Of a DNA stretch of 64,000 bases, positions 7,873 to 16,576 are shown in pieces. The translations under genes and the position numbers were made by a program. Within the stretch, counting starts at the first letter, position 1. The number at the start of each line of letters is the position of its first letter. The DNA lies in NCBI GenBank assembly GCA_023450615.1, contig JAEXGT010000104.1, positions 47,790 through 111,789 on the forward strand. The letters are read 5' to 3'. The stretch is from Pseudomonadota bacterium (GTDB taxonomy: Bacteria; Pseudomonadota; Alphaproteobacteria; Rhizobiales; Beijerinckiaceae). The notes under the pieces were generated by a model, which was not told the DNA's origin, ran no database searches, and saw only the letters and a list, made by a program, of their open reading frames with translations.

Positions 7873-8748
7873 ATGACCGCCTCTTCCCGTCCCGCTCTCG
7901 TCGAGGGCCTGAAATCCCTTGCCGAGAATTACGACCTCATCCTGTGCGACGTCTGGGGCGTGCTGCACAACGGCGTGAAGGCTTATGAGGCGGCGGGCGA
8001 TGCCCTCACGCGGTTCCGCGAGAAGGGAGGGCGGGTCGTCCTCGTGTCGAACGCGCCGCGCCCCGGCTCCTCGGTGGGCACGCAGCTCGACGGCTTCAAG
8101 GTTCCGCGCACGGCTTACGATGCCATCGTGACCTCGGGCGACCTGACGCGACTTGCCATCCAGGAGCGCCTCGACAAGGTCGTGAACCATATCGGCCCGC
8201 CGCGCGACATGCCGATCTACAACGGCCTCGATGTTCGCTTCGGCTCCATCGAGGAGGCGGATTACGTGGTCTGCTCGGGCTTCGACGATGACGAGCGCGA
8301 AACCGTGGAGAACTACCGCGAGCGGCTCGAAGCCATGCTGCGCCGTGACCTGTTGATGGTCTGCGCCAATCCCGATCTCATCGTGGAGCGCGGCCACATG
8401 ATCCTGCCATGCGCCGGTGCGATCGGCCTTGCCTATGAGGAGATGGGCGGCACGGTGTTCTATGCGGGCAAGCCCCATGCGCCGGTCTACGAGAAAGCCC
8501 TCGCCGTCGCGGCTGAGGTGAGCGGGCGCTCCATTCCGAAGGAGCGCGTTCTGGCGGTGGGCGATGCGATCCGTACCGACATCGCCGGAGCGGTCGGCTT
8601 CGGCATCGACGCCTTGATGATCGCACGCGGCATCCACACGGAGGAGCTCGGCCTTCACAAGGGCGACCTTGTGTCGGATCATGTGCAGGATTGGGTCGAC
8701 CGCCAGCCGGTGAGGCCGACGGCCATCACGGATGTGCTGTCCTGGTAG
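7873..8748 (+). CDS. HAD superfamily class IIA hydrolase (NagD-like)
   Basis: The 291-residue protein resembles the TIGR01459 subgroup of NagD-type HAD phosphatases. The nucleophile motif is LILCDVWGVLHNG (D26), in which the usual second aspartate is a Trp. Motif II is VVLVSNAPRPG, and motif III includes VFYAGKPHAPVYEKAL and VLAVGDAIRTDIAGAVGFGIDAL. The physiological substrate of this subgroup is not known to me. It lies about 45 bases upstream of ribF in the same direction, and a similar pairing is common in Hyphomicrobiales, so the two may be co-transcribed and the substrate could be a nucleotide or flavin phosphate (inference). Confidence 0.85.
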   Translation: MTASSRPALVEGLKSLAENYDLILCDVWGVLHNGVKAYEAAGDALTRFREKGGRVVLVSNAPRPGSSVGTQLDGFKVPRTAYDAIVTSGDLTRLAIQERLDKVVNHIGPPRDMPIYNGLDVRFGSIEEADYVVCSGFDDDERETVENYRERLEAMLRRDLLMVCANPDLIVERGHMILPCAGAIGLAYEEMGGTVFYAGKPHAPVYEKALAVAAEVSGRSIPKERVLAVGDAIRTDIAGAVGFGIDALMIARGIHTEELGLHKGDLVSDHVQDWVDRQPVRPTAITDVLSW

Positions 8749-8795
8749 GCCGCGTCTCCCTTGACGCTGCCGCCGGTTGAGGTAGAGACCCGCTC

Positions 8796-9767
8796 ATGGC
8801 CTCCGACAAATCTTTCCCTCCGGTTCCAGCCTCCTTCGCGGTCTGTCGCGACGGCGAGGCCGTGCCTGAGAGCCTGAAGGGAGCCATCGCGGCCATCGGC
8901 AATTTCGACGGCGTCCATCGCGGTCACCGCCATCTTCTCGACATGGCGCTCAAGTCCGCCAAGCCCGCCGCCGTTCTCACCTTCGAGCCGCATCCGCGCA
9001 GCTTTTTCCAGCCGGACAAGCCGCTGTTTCGGATCACGCCCGAACCGGTGAAGCTCGATATCTTCTCGCGCCTCGGTCTCGCAGGGGTCTTCGTGCGGCG
9101 CTTCGATCAAGAACTGGCCTCATGCGATGCGGAAGCCTTCGCGAACCTTCTCTCGCGTGAACTCGAACTCTCCGGCGTCGTGATCGGCCATGACTTTCAC
9201 TTTGGGCGCGGGCGCGAGGGCAATCCAGACCGCATGCGTGAATTGTGTGACAGGCTTGGGCTCAAGTGCCTCATCGCTCCGGCGGTTGTCGAAGGCTCGG
9301 AACCTGTCTCATCCAGCGCCATCCGCGCAGCTTTGGAAGAAGGCGACATCGCTGCCGCCAACAAACTGCTCGGCTATCGCTGGTTCGTTCGCGCCGAGGT
9401 GAGGCATGGCGACAAGCGCGGGCGTGAGCTCGGCTACCCCACGGCCAATATGCGCCTGCCCGACGATTGCCGCCTGCGGCATGGCATCTACGCCGTGCGC
9501 GCCGCCGTGGACGGCAGGACTGTCGATGGTGTTGCGAGTTTCGGGCGCCGCCCGACCTTCGACAACGGCGCGCCGTTGCTGGAAGTGCACCTGTTCGATT
9601 TCAAGGGCGATCTCTACGGCAAGACGCTCGACGTAGAGTTCGTCGGCTGGATCCGGGGCGAGGAGCGCTTCGACGGGATCGAAGCTCTCATCGCGCAGAT
9701 GGACCGGGATTCGGAAGAGGCCAAGCGGATTCTCGCCGAGGATCGAACGCCATCGATGATCGGGTAA
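8796..9767 (+). CDS. ribF: Bifunctional riboflavin kinase / FAD synthetase
   Basis: RibF phosphorylates riboflavin to FMN and adenylylates FMN to FAD. The N-terminal adenylyltransferase domain has GNFDGVHRGHRHLL (HxGH-like), VLTFEPHPRSFF, VIGHDFHFGRGREGN and SSSAIRAALEEGD. The C-terminal flavokinase domain has GDKRGRELGYPTANMRL, HGIYAVRA and VEFVGWIRGEERFDGIEALIAQM. The length of 323 residues is standard. An ATG at 8796 gives the normal N-terminus. It follows the HAD gene closely. Confidence 0.95.
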   Translation: MASDKSFPPVPASFAVCRDGEAVPESLKGAIAAIGNFDGVHRGHRHLLDMALKSAKPAAVLTFEPHPRSFFQPDKPLFRITPEPVKLDIFSRLGLAGVFVRRFDQELASCDAEAFANLLSRELELSGVVIGHDFHFGRGREGNPDRMRELCDRLGLKCLIAPAVVEGSEPVSSSAIRAALEEGDIAAANKLLGYRWFVRAEVRHGDKRGRELGYPTANMRLPDDCRLRHGIYAVRAAVDGRTVDGVASFGRRPTFDNGAPLLEVHLFDFKGDLYGKTLDVEFVGWIRGEERFDGIEALIAQMDRDSEEAKRILAEDRTPSMIG

Positions 9768-9857
9768 AGTTCAAGCGTCATCCCAGGTTTTGCTGCATCG
9801 CCCTCGGGGCGATAGAGAGGATGAAGCTCCAGGGCCTCCGCCGTCATTCCCGCCCTC

Positions 9858-9887
9858 CTGTCATTCCCGCCTGCGCGGGGATGACAG
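9858..9887. repeat. Palindromic hairpin downstream of ribF
   Basis: CTGTCATTCCCGC (9858-9870) pairs with GCGGGGATGACAG (9875-9887) with one G-T pair around CTGC. It lies in the gap between the converging ribF and msrB genes, where it could act as a two-way transcription end. There is no T-run, and similar CATTCCCGC sequences occur in other gaps of the window. Confidence 0.55.
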
Positions 9888-9919
9888 CGGTGTAGGGCAG
9901 GCGCTTCATCCTAATGGCG

Positions 9920-9947
9920 ATCCCGGATCGGCTTCGCCGTCCGGGAT
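9920..9947. repeat. Short palindromic intergenic repeat, copy 2
   Basis: The arms ATCCCGGA and TCCGGGAT with inner CGGC-TTC-GCCG form a near-perfect hairpin immediately before the msrB stop codon. The outer arms match those of the copy at 565-592. Confidence 0.6.
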
Positions 9948-9961
9948 GACCAGCAAGCCTC

Positions 9962-10465
9962 TCAGGCCGCCACTTCGCCCTCGGGCGCGCCGTAGCCCAG
10001 CTCGTCCGGCAGCGGGTCGCCTTCCGCCACGAAGCGCATGGAGACCGAGTTCATGCAATAGCGCTCGCCGGTCGGGGGAGGGCCGTCCGGGAAGACATGG
10101 CCGAGATGGCCTTCGCAGCGGGCGCAGCGGATCTCGGTGCGGACCATGCCGTAGCTCGTGTCCCGGACGAAGGCGATGTGATCGCGGTCGATGGGATCGA
10201 AGAAGCTCGGCCAGCCGGTGCCGGATTCGAACTTGGTGCCTGCATGGAACAGGGGCAGGCCGCAGAGGCGGCAGCAATAGGTGCCCTTTTCCTTGGCTTC
10301 GTTGAAGATGCCGCAGAAGGGGCGTTCCGTGCCGTGTTCCAGCAGGACGCGACGCTCCTCGTCATCCAGATTGCTCACGAGGGCGCTGAACTGGTCCGGG
10401 GAAGGGGGCGTCAGATCGAAACCTGCGCCGGAGCGCCTGGCCTTTGCGGTGGTCATGTCTGCCAT
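9962..10465 (-). CDS. msrB: Peptide methionine-(R)-S-oxide reductase
   Basis: MsrB repairs R-methionine sulfoxide in proteins. The 167-residue protein has both zinc CxxC pairs (YCCRLCGLPLF and RCARCEGHLGHVF), the GWPSFFDPI substrate loop, and the catalytic cysteine in RYCMNSVSMRF. The first about 30 residues are a variable tail without a signal peptide, so it is probably cytoplasmic. It converges with ribF across a gap with two hairpins. Confidence 0.95.
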   Translation of the reverse strand: MADMTTAKARRSGAGFDLTPPSPDQFSALVSNLDDEERRVLLEHGTERPFCGIFNEAKEKGTYCCRLCGLPLFHAGTKFESGTGWPSFFDPIDRDHIAFVRDTSYGMVRTEIRCARCEGHLGHVFPDGPPPTGERYCMNSVSMRFVAEGDPLPDELGYGAPEGEVAA

Positions 10466-10624
10466 GGGTCAGTCCTACCTGTAGGGATTTCGGCTTCTTA
10501 AATAGGGGCTGCAGGTCCAAATCACCACGCTTTATTATCCGCCCCGGCACTGCTAAAAGGCTCTCATGCCCATGGTTTTTCAGGCTTCAGCCCCGGCCCG
10601 CATCCCCGCGGCGCGAATTATCGG

Positions 10625-10656
10625 CCCGGCCTTCGCGTAGTCCGCGAAGGTCCGGG
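10625..10656. promoter_or_regulatory. Strong hairpin in the ileS leader
   Basis: CCCGGCCTTCGCG (10625-10637) can pair with CGCGAAGG-T-CCGGG (10643-10656), leaving a 5-base loop and one bulged T. It ends about 75 bases upstream of the ileS start. No T-run follows, so it is either a folded leader element or another intergenic palindrome. No T-box features are visible. Confidence 0.4.
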
Positions 10657-10732
10657 ATTGCTGCCGTTCGCCCTGAAATGAAGCCTGATTTTAAGCCCCT
10701 CAGCCAGGGGCCGCTTGGATCGATTGACCGTT

Positions 10733-13681
10733 ATGACCGATAAGAACGAGAGCGCCGCTCGCGACTATTCCGAAACCCTGTTCCTGCCGCAGACCGAGTT
10801 TCCCATGCGCGCCGGCCTGCCTCAGCGCGAGCCGCAATTCCTGCAGCGCTGGAACGAGATGAAGCTCTACGAGCGGCTGCGCGAGGTTCAGAAGGGCCGT
10901 AACCGCTTCGTGCTGCACGACGGCCCTCCCTATGCCAACGGCAACATCCATATCGGCCATGCCCTCAACAAGATCCTGAAGGACCTCATCGTCCGCTCGC
11001 AGGGAATGCTCGGCTTCGATTCCAATTACGTGCCGGGCTGGGACTGCCATGGCCTTCCCATCGAGTGGAAGATCGAGGAGGAGTACCGCGCCAAGGGCAA
11101 GAACAAGGACGAGGTTCCGATCGTCGAGTTCCGCCGCGAGTGCCGCGCCTTCGCCGAGAAATGGATCGATGTGCAGCGCGAGGAGTTCAAGCGCCTCGGC
11201 GTCGGCGGCGACTGGTCGAACCCGTACCTGACCATGAGCTACGACGCGGAAGCGCAGATTGCCCGCGAGATCATCAAGTTCGCGGTGAGCGACCAGCTCT
11301 ATCGCGGCTCGAAGCCGGTGATGTGGTCCTCCGTCGAGAAGACCGCGCTTGCCGAGGCCGAGGTCGAGTATCACGAGAAGACCTCCACCACGATCTGGGT
11401 GAAGTTCAAGATCACCAACACGCTCGATGGCGATCTCGACGGCGCCTCGGTGGTGATCTGGACCACGACTCCCTGGACGATTCCGGCCAACCGCGCCATC
11501 GCCTATGGCGAGAACATCGCCTACGGCCTCTACAAAGTCACGGAAGCCGCCGACGACAACTGGGCCAGGGTGGGCGACCGTCTGGTGCTCGCCGACAAGC
11601 TCGCTGAGGACGTCTTCAAGGCTTCGCGCGTTGCCGGCTACGAGCGCGTAAAGGATGTGCTGCCGGTCATGATCGAGCGCTGCGCGCACCCGTTCCGCGG
11701 GCTCGAAGGCGCAAACGGCTATTGGGATTTCGCGGTTCCGATGCTGGTTGCCGATTACGTCACCGACGATGCGGGCACGGGCTTCGTGCACACCGCCCCC
11801 GGCCATGGCGCGGACGACTACAACACTTACGTGAAGCATCGCGATGTGTTCGCGGCCTGCGGCACGAAGGAAGTGCCGCACACGGTCGCGCCGGATTCGT
11901 CCTATTTCCCCGATGTGCCGTTCTTCGCGGGCGAGCGTATCTATGACGACAAGGGCAAGGACGCGGGCGCCAACGAAGCGGTGATCAAGAAGCTCGTGGA
12001 AGTCGGCGCGCTGATCGCGCGTGGCCGCCTCAAGCACCAATATCCGCATTCCTGGCGCTCGAAGGGTCCGCTCATCTTCCGCAACACGCCGCAATGGTTC
12101 ATCTCGATGGACAAGCCGCTCGACGGCAAGGGCGACACGCTCCGTCAGCGCGCTCTCAACGCCATCGAGAAAACCGAGTGGGTTCCGGAATCCGGCGAGA
12201 ACCGCATCAACGGCATGATCGCCAACCGCCCCGATTGGGTGGTGTCGCGTCAGCGCGCCTGGGGCGTGCCGATTGCCGTGTTCGTGAAGAAGGGCACCAA
12301 CGAGATCCTCAAGGACGCCAAAGTCAATGAAGCCATTGCCGATGCCTTCGAGAAGGAGGGCGCGGATGCGTGGTATGCGGATGACGGCTCGCGCTTCCTC
12401 AAGGCTGGCGGCTATGATCTGAACGATTTCGAGAAGGTGAATGACATTCTCGACGTATGGTTCGATTCAGGCTGCACGCACGCCTTCGCACTCGAGAAGC
12501 GTCCCGACCTGCAGGTGAAGCGCAAGGTCGATGGCGGCCCCGATCAGGTCATGTATCTGGAAGGCTCTGATCAGCATCGCGGCTGGTTCCACTCGTCGCT
12601 GCTCGAAAGCTGCGGCACGCGCGGACGCGCGCCTTACGACATCGTCGTGACGCATGGCTTCACGCTCGACGAGCAGGGCCGCAAGATGTCGAAGTCGCTC
12701 GGCAACACGGTCGCGCCCCAGACCGTGATCAAGGAATACGGTGCGGACATCCTGCGTCTGTGGACCGCTTCCGTCGATTACTGGGACGATCAGCGCATCG
12801 GTCCCGAGATCATCAAGACCACGGCGGAAACCTACCGCAAGCTGCGCAACACGATCCGCTGGATGCTGGGCTCGCTCGCGCATTTCCGCGAGGCGGACAA
12901 GGTCGCCTTCAGCGAGATGCCTGAGCTGGAGCGTTTCGTGCTGCATCGCCTCGTCGAGCTCGATGGCGAGATGCGCGAGGCTTACTCGACCTACGACTAC
13001 AAGCGCGTGGTCGCGCTTTTGAACTCGTTCATGACCACGGATCTGTCGGCCTTCTATTTCGACATCCGCAAGGACACGCTCTATTGCGACCCGATCTCCA
13101 GCAATGCCCGCAAGAGCGCGCTGACGGTGATCGACCAGACCTTCCGCTGCGTGGCGACCTGGATCGCGCCGATCCTCGCTTTCACGGCGGAAGAGGCTTG
13201 GCTCGAGCGCTATCCGAATGCGGAATCGGTGCATCTCGAGACCTTCCCCCAAGTGCCGGTCGAGTGGCGCAATGATGCGCTGGCCGATCGCTGGGCCAAG
13301 GTGCGCCGCGTGCGCCGCGTCGTCACCGGCGCGCTGGAGATCGAGCGTGCGCAGAAGCGCATCGGCGCGAGCCTCGAGGCTGCGCCCGTCGTGCACATTG
13401 CCGATGAGGGTCTCTTCCAGGCGGTCCAAGGCCTCGACATGGCCGAGATCTGCATCACCTCCGCCATTCAGGTCCTGGCGGGTGAGGGCCCTTCGGACGC
13501 CTTCCGTCTCGAAGATGTGAAGGGCGTGGCTGTCGTGCCGGAACGGGCCCAGGGCCGTAAATGCGCCCGCTCCTGGAAGGTGACGCCGGATGTGGGCAGC
13601 GATCCCGAATATCCGGACGTGACGCCCCGCGATGCGGCGGCTCTGCGCGAGTGGGACAGGCTCAAGGCGGCTGCGGAATGA
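10733..13681 (+). CDS. ileS: Isoleucyl-tRNA synthetase
   Basis: This class I synthetase charges tRNA-Ile and edits mischarged valine. The ATG at 10733 (MTDKNESAARDYSETLFLPQ) is preferred over the TTG 18 bases upstream, giving 982 residues. It shows PYANGNIHIGHALNKILKD (HIGH), the editing-domain segment VIWTTTPWTIPANRAIAY, the GWDCHGLPIEWKIEEEY block, LEGSDQHRGWFHSSLL and GRKMSKSLGNTVAP (KMSKS). The C-terminus keeps GRKCARSWK, only part of the zinc-binding tail seen in some homologues. Its stop overlaps the lspA start as ATGA, so the two form an operon. Confidence 0.97.
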   Translation: MTDKNESAARDYSETLFLPQTEFPMRAGLPQREPQFLQRWNEMKLYERLREVQKGRNRFVLHDGPPYANGNIHIGHALNKILKDLIVRSQGMLGFDSNYVPGWDCHGLPIEWKIEEEYRAKGKNKDEVPIVEFRRECRAFAEKWIDVQREEFKRLGVGGDWSNPYLTMSYDAEAQIAREIIKFAVSDQLYRGSKPVMWSSVEKTALAEAEVEYHEKTSTTIWVKFKITNTLDGDLDGASVVIWTTTPWTIPANRAIAYGENIAYGLYKVTEAADDNWARVGDRLVLADKLAEDVFKASRVAGYERVKDVLPVMIERCAHPFRGLEGANGYWDFAVPMLVADYVTDDAGTGFVHTAPGHGADDYNTYVKHRDVFAACGTKEVPHTVAPDSSYFPDVPFFAGERIYDDKGKDAGANEAVIKKLVEVGALIARGRLKHQYPHSWRSKGPLIFRNTPQWFISMDKPLDGKGDTLRQRALNAIEKTEWVPESGENRINGMIANRPDWVVSRQRAWGVPIAVFVKKGTNEILKDAKVNEAIADAFEKEGADAWYADDGSRFLKAGGYDLNDFEKVNDILDVWFDSGCTHAFALEKRPDLQVKRKVDGGPDQVMYLEGSDQHRGWFHSSLLESCGTRGRAPYDIVVTHGFTLDEQGRKMSKSLGNTVAPQTVIKEYGADILRLWTASVDYWDDQRIGPEIIKTTAETYRKLRNTIRWMLGSLAHFREADKVAFSEMPELERFVLHRLVELDGEMREAYSTYDYKRVVALLNSFMTTDLSAFYFDIRKDTLYCDPISSNARKSALTVIDQTFRCVATWIAPILAFTAEEAWLERYPNAESVHLETFPQVPVEWRNDALADRWAKVRRVRRVVTGALEIERAQKRIGASLEAAPVVHIADEGLFQAVQGLDMAEICITSAIQVLAGEGPSDAFRLEDVKGVAVVPERAQGRKCARSWKVTPDVGSDPEYPDVTPRDAAALREWDRLKAAAE

Positions 13682-14286
13682 GCAAAGGCGAAGGCTCACA
13701 GGCGCCGGCTCCCGGTGCGAATGCTCCCCAGGCAGGCTCGCAGCGTCCTCGCGCTGCGGCCAAGCCCCGTGGGTCCAGTCGGGCCCAGGCGGCTCAAACC
13801 GGGCTTTCGGCGGCCGCGATCCTCGGGTTCTCGGTTGCCCTGATCATCCTGATCCTCGATCAGGCGACCAAGCTCTACACCCTGTTCGTCTACGATCTGC
13901 CCCTGAAGGAGCCGGTGGAGTTCGCCCCCTTCATTAACCTGATCGTGGTCTGGAACCGGGGCATTTCCTATGGCCTCTTCCAGCAGGAGGGGGATCTGGG
14001 CCGTTGGGTGCTGATCGTCGTCTCGATCCTGGCCTCCATTGGCCTGTCGGTCTGGATCCGCCGGACCAGGGCCAAGGTTCTGGCCCTGTCCCTGGGCTTG
14101 ATCGTAGGAGGGGCCATCGGCAACGTCATCGACCGGCTGGCTTATGGGGCCGTGTTCGATTTCATCCAGTTTCAGGTGGGCGATTGGTCCTGGTACGTGT
14201 TCAATGTGGCGGATGCCGCCATCGTTGCGGGTGTCATTGGATTGCTCTATGACTCCTTCATCCTGGAGCCGCGAAGAGGACGTTAA
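13678..14286 (+). CDS. lspA: Lipoprotein signal peptidase (SPase II)
   Basis: LspA is the inner-membrane aspartyl protease that removes lipoprotein signal peptides. The ATG at 13678 overlaps the ileS stop and gives 202 residues. An unusual polar tail of about 40 residues rich in Ala, Pro and Gln precedes the first membrane helix (AAILGFSVALIILILDQATK). The catalytic aspartates lie in IGNVIDRLAYGAVFDF and WYVFNVADAAI, and the VVWNRGISYGLFQ segment is also typical. Four transmembrane helices are visible. The ileS-lspA arrangement is conserved in many bacteria. Confidence 0.95.
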   Translation: MSKGEGSQAPAPGANAPQAGSQRPRAAAKPRGSSRAQAAQTGLSAAAILGFSVALIILILDQATKLYTLFVYDLPLKEPVEFAPFINLIVVWNRGISYGLFQQEGDLGRWVLIVVSILASIGLSVWIRRTRAKVLALSLGLIVGGAIGNVIDRLAYGAVFDFIQFQVGDWSWYVFNVADAAIVAGVIGLLYDSFILEPRRGR

Positions 14287-14363
14287 TCCTTAAGCTGCCT
14301 TATGTTCGCCCCAATAAGCGATCAGGCGTTCCAGGCATAATGAGAAACAATGGTGGGTGTGCC

Positions 14364-15002
14364 ATGAAGGGAATGAAGATCTTTGGCCTTGCGAGTGCTC
14401 TGGCGCTCGTGCTCGCGGCATTGCCAGCCTCGGCACAGGAAGGCCAGTTCTTTAAGAACGTCCTCGGCAATATCGGCATTATCCCTAAGGAGAAGGAGCC
14501 GATCATCTATAACGAGCGCGCGCCTCTGGTGCTGCCTCCGAAGATGGATCTCCCGGCTCCAGCTGCTCCCAATGGTGCTGAGGCTAACAATGCCAATTGG
14601 CCCAAGGACCCGGATGTCGCGGCTCGCCGCCGGGCTGCCGCCGAGGCCAAGACGCCTGTCACCTCCACCGATTTCTACAAGAACAGCGAAGGCAAGCGCC
14701 TCTCCATCGATGAGATCCGCGCCGGCCGCGACCCGAACCGCCGTGCCGGTCTTCCCGAGCCCTCGGGCGGTTGGGCAAACGAGAATAGCCGCATGACGCC
14801 GGACGAGCTGCGCTCCTTCGCGAAGGAGAAGAAGGCGGAACTGTCCGGCGACGGAATCGAACGCCGCTACCTGAGCGATCCGCCGCAGAATCTTCTGAAG
14901 GCTGCCCCGGGTGCCCCTCTCAAGGCAACGGCCGATCCCGTCCCGATGGGTGATCCTGACAGCGCGCAGAACTTCATCGCACAGCAGAACCGCAGACGAT
15001 AA
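14364..15002 (+). CDS. Exported protein of unknown function downstream of lspA
   Basis: An in-frame ATG at 14364 preceded by GGTGGG gives a clean Sec signal peptide (MKGMKIFGLASALALVLAAL, cleavage after PASAQ). The upstream ATG at 14340 would add an uncharged prefix. The roughly 190-residue mature part has no cysteine lipobox and is rich in Pro, Lys and charged residues (FKNVLGNIGIIPKEKEPIIY, RMTPDELRSFAKEKKAELSG). I recognise no domain. It lies between lspA and two M16 peptidase genes. It may be a periplasmic partner of the peptidases, but that is inference from position only. Confidence 0.75.
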   Translation: MKGMKIFGLASALALVLAALPASAQEGQFFKNVLGNIGIIPKEKEPIIYNERAPLVLPPKMDLPAPAAPNGAEANNANWPKDPDVAARRRAAAEAKTPVTSTDFYKNSEGKRLSIDEIRAGRDPNRRAGLPEPSGGWANENSRMTPDELRSFAKEKKAELSGDGIERRYLSDPPQNLLKAAPGAPLKATADPVPMGDPDSAQNFIAQQNRRR

Positions 15003-15218
15003 CACACTGCCAAATGCTTTCTTCTTCAGGCGAACGGGCACCCCCGCTTCGCCTGAAACCGTTCTGGGGCTACGCAAAGCCAAGCCTGTTCATCCCTTCA
15101 GGCGCAAACCATGTCGCACCTTGAAGATTTCCTGCTTCGCTTGCGTGCTCTCCCAAATGGACTATTCCCGTAGGGATTATCCTACGAAACGATTTGATGT
15201 CTCTAAGGTTGAACCATC

Positions 15219-16550
15219 ATGAAGACTGCCTCCAAGCCCATCCTCAGAGCTGATGCTTCGTCCTTCGGGAGCACGGAAGGCAGCGGTCCGAACTTGTCTT
15301 CGTTTACTCTCGACAACGGTCTCGATGTCGTCGTGATCCCTGATCATCGCGCGCCTGTCGTCACGCATATGGTATGGTATCGCAACGGCTCTGCTGACGA
15401 TCCGATCGGCCAATCCGGCATTGCGCACTTCCTTGAGCACCTGATGTTCAAGGGTACCGAGAAGCATCCGGCAGGCGAGTTCTCCAAAGTGGTGTCCGGC
15501 CTCGGCGGTCAGGAAAATGCCTTCACATCCTTCGATTACACGGCTTACTTTCAGCGTGTCGCGCGCGAGAAGCTGAAGGTCATGATGGAGTTCGAGTCCG
15601 ACCGCATGACCAATCTGCTGCTTGAGGAATCCGTGATCGCTCCCGAGCGCGACGTGGTGCTGGAAGAGCGCCGCATGCGCGTGGAAACCGATCCGTCCGC
15701 ACAGCTTTCCGAAGCGATGGCCGCTTCACTCTTCGTGCATCATCCTTATGGCATTCCGATCATCGGGTGGATGCACGAGATCGAGACGCTCAATCGTGAG
15801 CATGCGCTCGATTACTACAAGCGTTTCTATACTCCCGAAAACGGCATTCTCGTCGTCGCGGGCGACGTGACCGCCGATGAGGTGCGCCGCTTGGCCGATG
15901 ACACCTATGGCCGCATCGCTCCCCGGGGCAAGCGCCCGGTGCGCGTGCGTCCGCGCGAGCCCGAGCCCGTGGCCGCGCGTCACATCACGGTAGCCGATCC
16001 CAAGGTCGAGCAGCCGACGCTGCAGCGGCTCTATCTCGTACCGTCCTGCCGCACCGCTTCGCAGCACGACTGCTATGCGCTCGAGCTCCTTGCGGAGGTA
16101 ATCGGGGGAGGACCGACATCGTATCTCTACCGCAAGCTCGTCATGGAACGCGGCATCGCCGTGAATGCGGGTGCGTGGTACATGTCCTCCGCCATGGAGG
16201 ATACGCGTTTCTGCGTCTATGCGGTTCCGGCGGAGGGCGTTTCGCTTCAGGCCCTCGAAGAGGCGGTGGATCAGGTTCTCAAGACCATTCCCGCCGAGGC
16301 GCTGGATGCCGATTCCATCGAACGCGCCAAAACCCGTCTCGTGGCCGAGACGATTTACTCCACCGACAGCCAGTCGTCGCTTGCGCGCATCTACGGCTCC
16401 GCCCTCGCCATCGGCGAGACGATTGAAGACGTGCGCCGCTGGCCGGTGGAAATCGAGACCGTGCTCAAGGAGGATCTCGCCTCCGCTGCCGAGCGCTATC
16501 TCGTCGCCCGCCGCTCGGTGACGGGCTATCTGCAGAAGTCGGCATCCTGA
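15219..16550 (+). CDS. M16 family zinc metallopeptidase, catalytic subunit
   Basis: The 443-residue protein has the inverted zinc motif HFLEHLMFKGT (HxxEH) at about 71-75 and the third-ligand glutamate region EESVIAPERDVVLEERRM, about 70 residues later. The second M16 domain includes QPTLQRLYLVPSC and GGGPTSYLYRKLVMERG. No convincing signal peptide is visible, since the N-terminus is MKTASKPILRADASSFG. It forms a pair with the next gene 26 bases downstream, in which the motif is absent. In known bacterial pairs such subunits form a heterodimeric processing protease. Confidence 0.93.
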   Translation: MKTASKPILRADASSFGSTEGSGPNLSSFTLDNGLDVVVIPDHRAPVVTHMVWYRNGSADDPIGQSGIAHFLEHLMFKGTEKHPAGEFSKVVSGLGGQENAFTSFDYTAYFQRVAREKLKVMMEFESDRMTNLLLEESVIAPERDVVLEERRMRVETDPSAQLSEAMAASLFVHHPYGIPIIGWMHEIETLNREHALDYYKRFYTPENGILVVAGDVTADEVRRLADDTYGRIAPRGKRPVRVRPREPEPVAARHITVADPKVEQPTLQRLYLVPSCRTASQHDCYALELLAEVIGGGPTSYLYRKLVMERGIAVNAGAWYMSSAMEDTRFCVYAVPAEGVSLQALEEAVDQVLKTIPAEALDADSIERAKTRLVAETIYSTDSQSSLARIYGSALAIGETIEDVRRWPVEIETVLKEDLASAAERYLVARRSVTGYLQKSAS

Positions 16551-16576
16551 CCGCCTGCATGAAATTCGAGGTAAAG

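Noticed and set aside
10605..10732. T-box leader for ileS
   Set aside because: A hairpin is present, but the T-box sequence and an antiterminator/terminator pair are missing. T-boxes are also not expected in this group.
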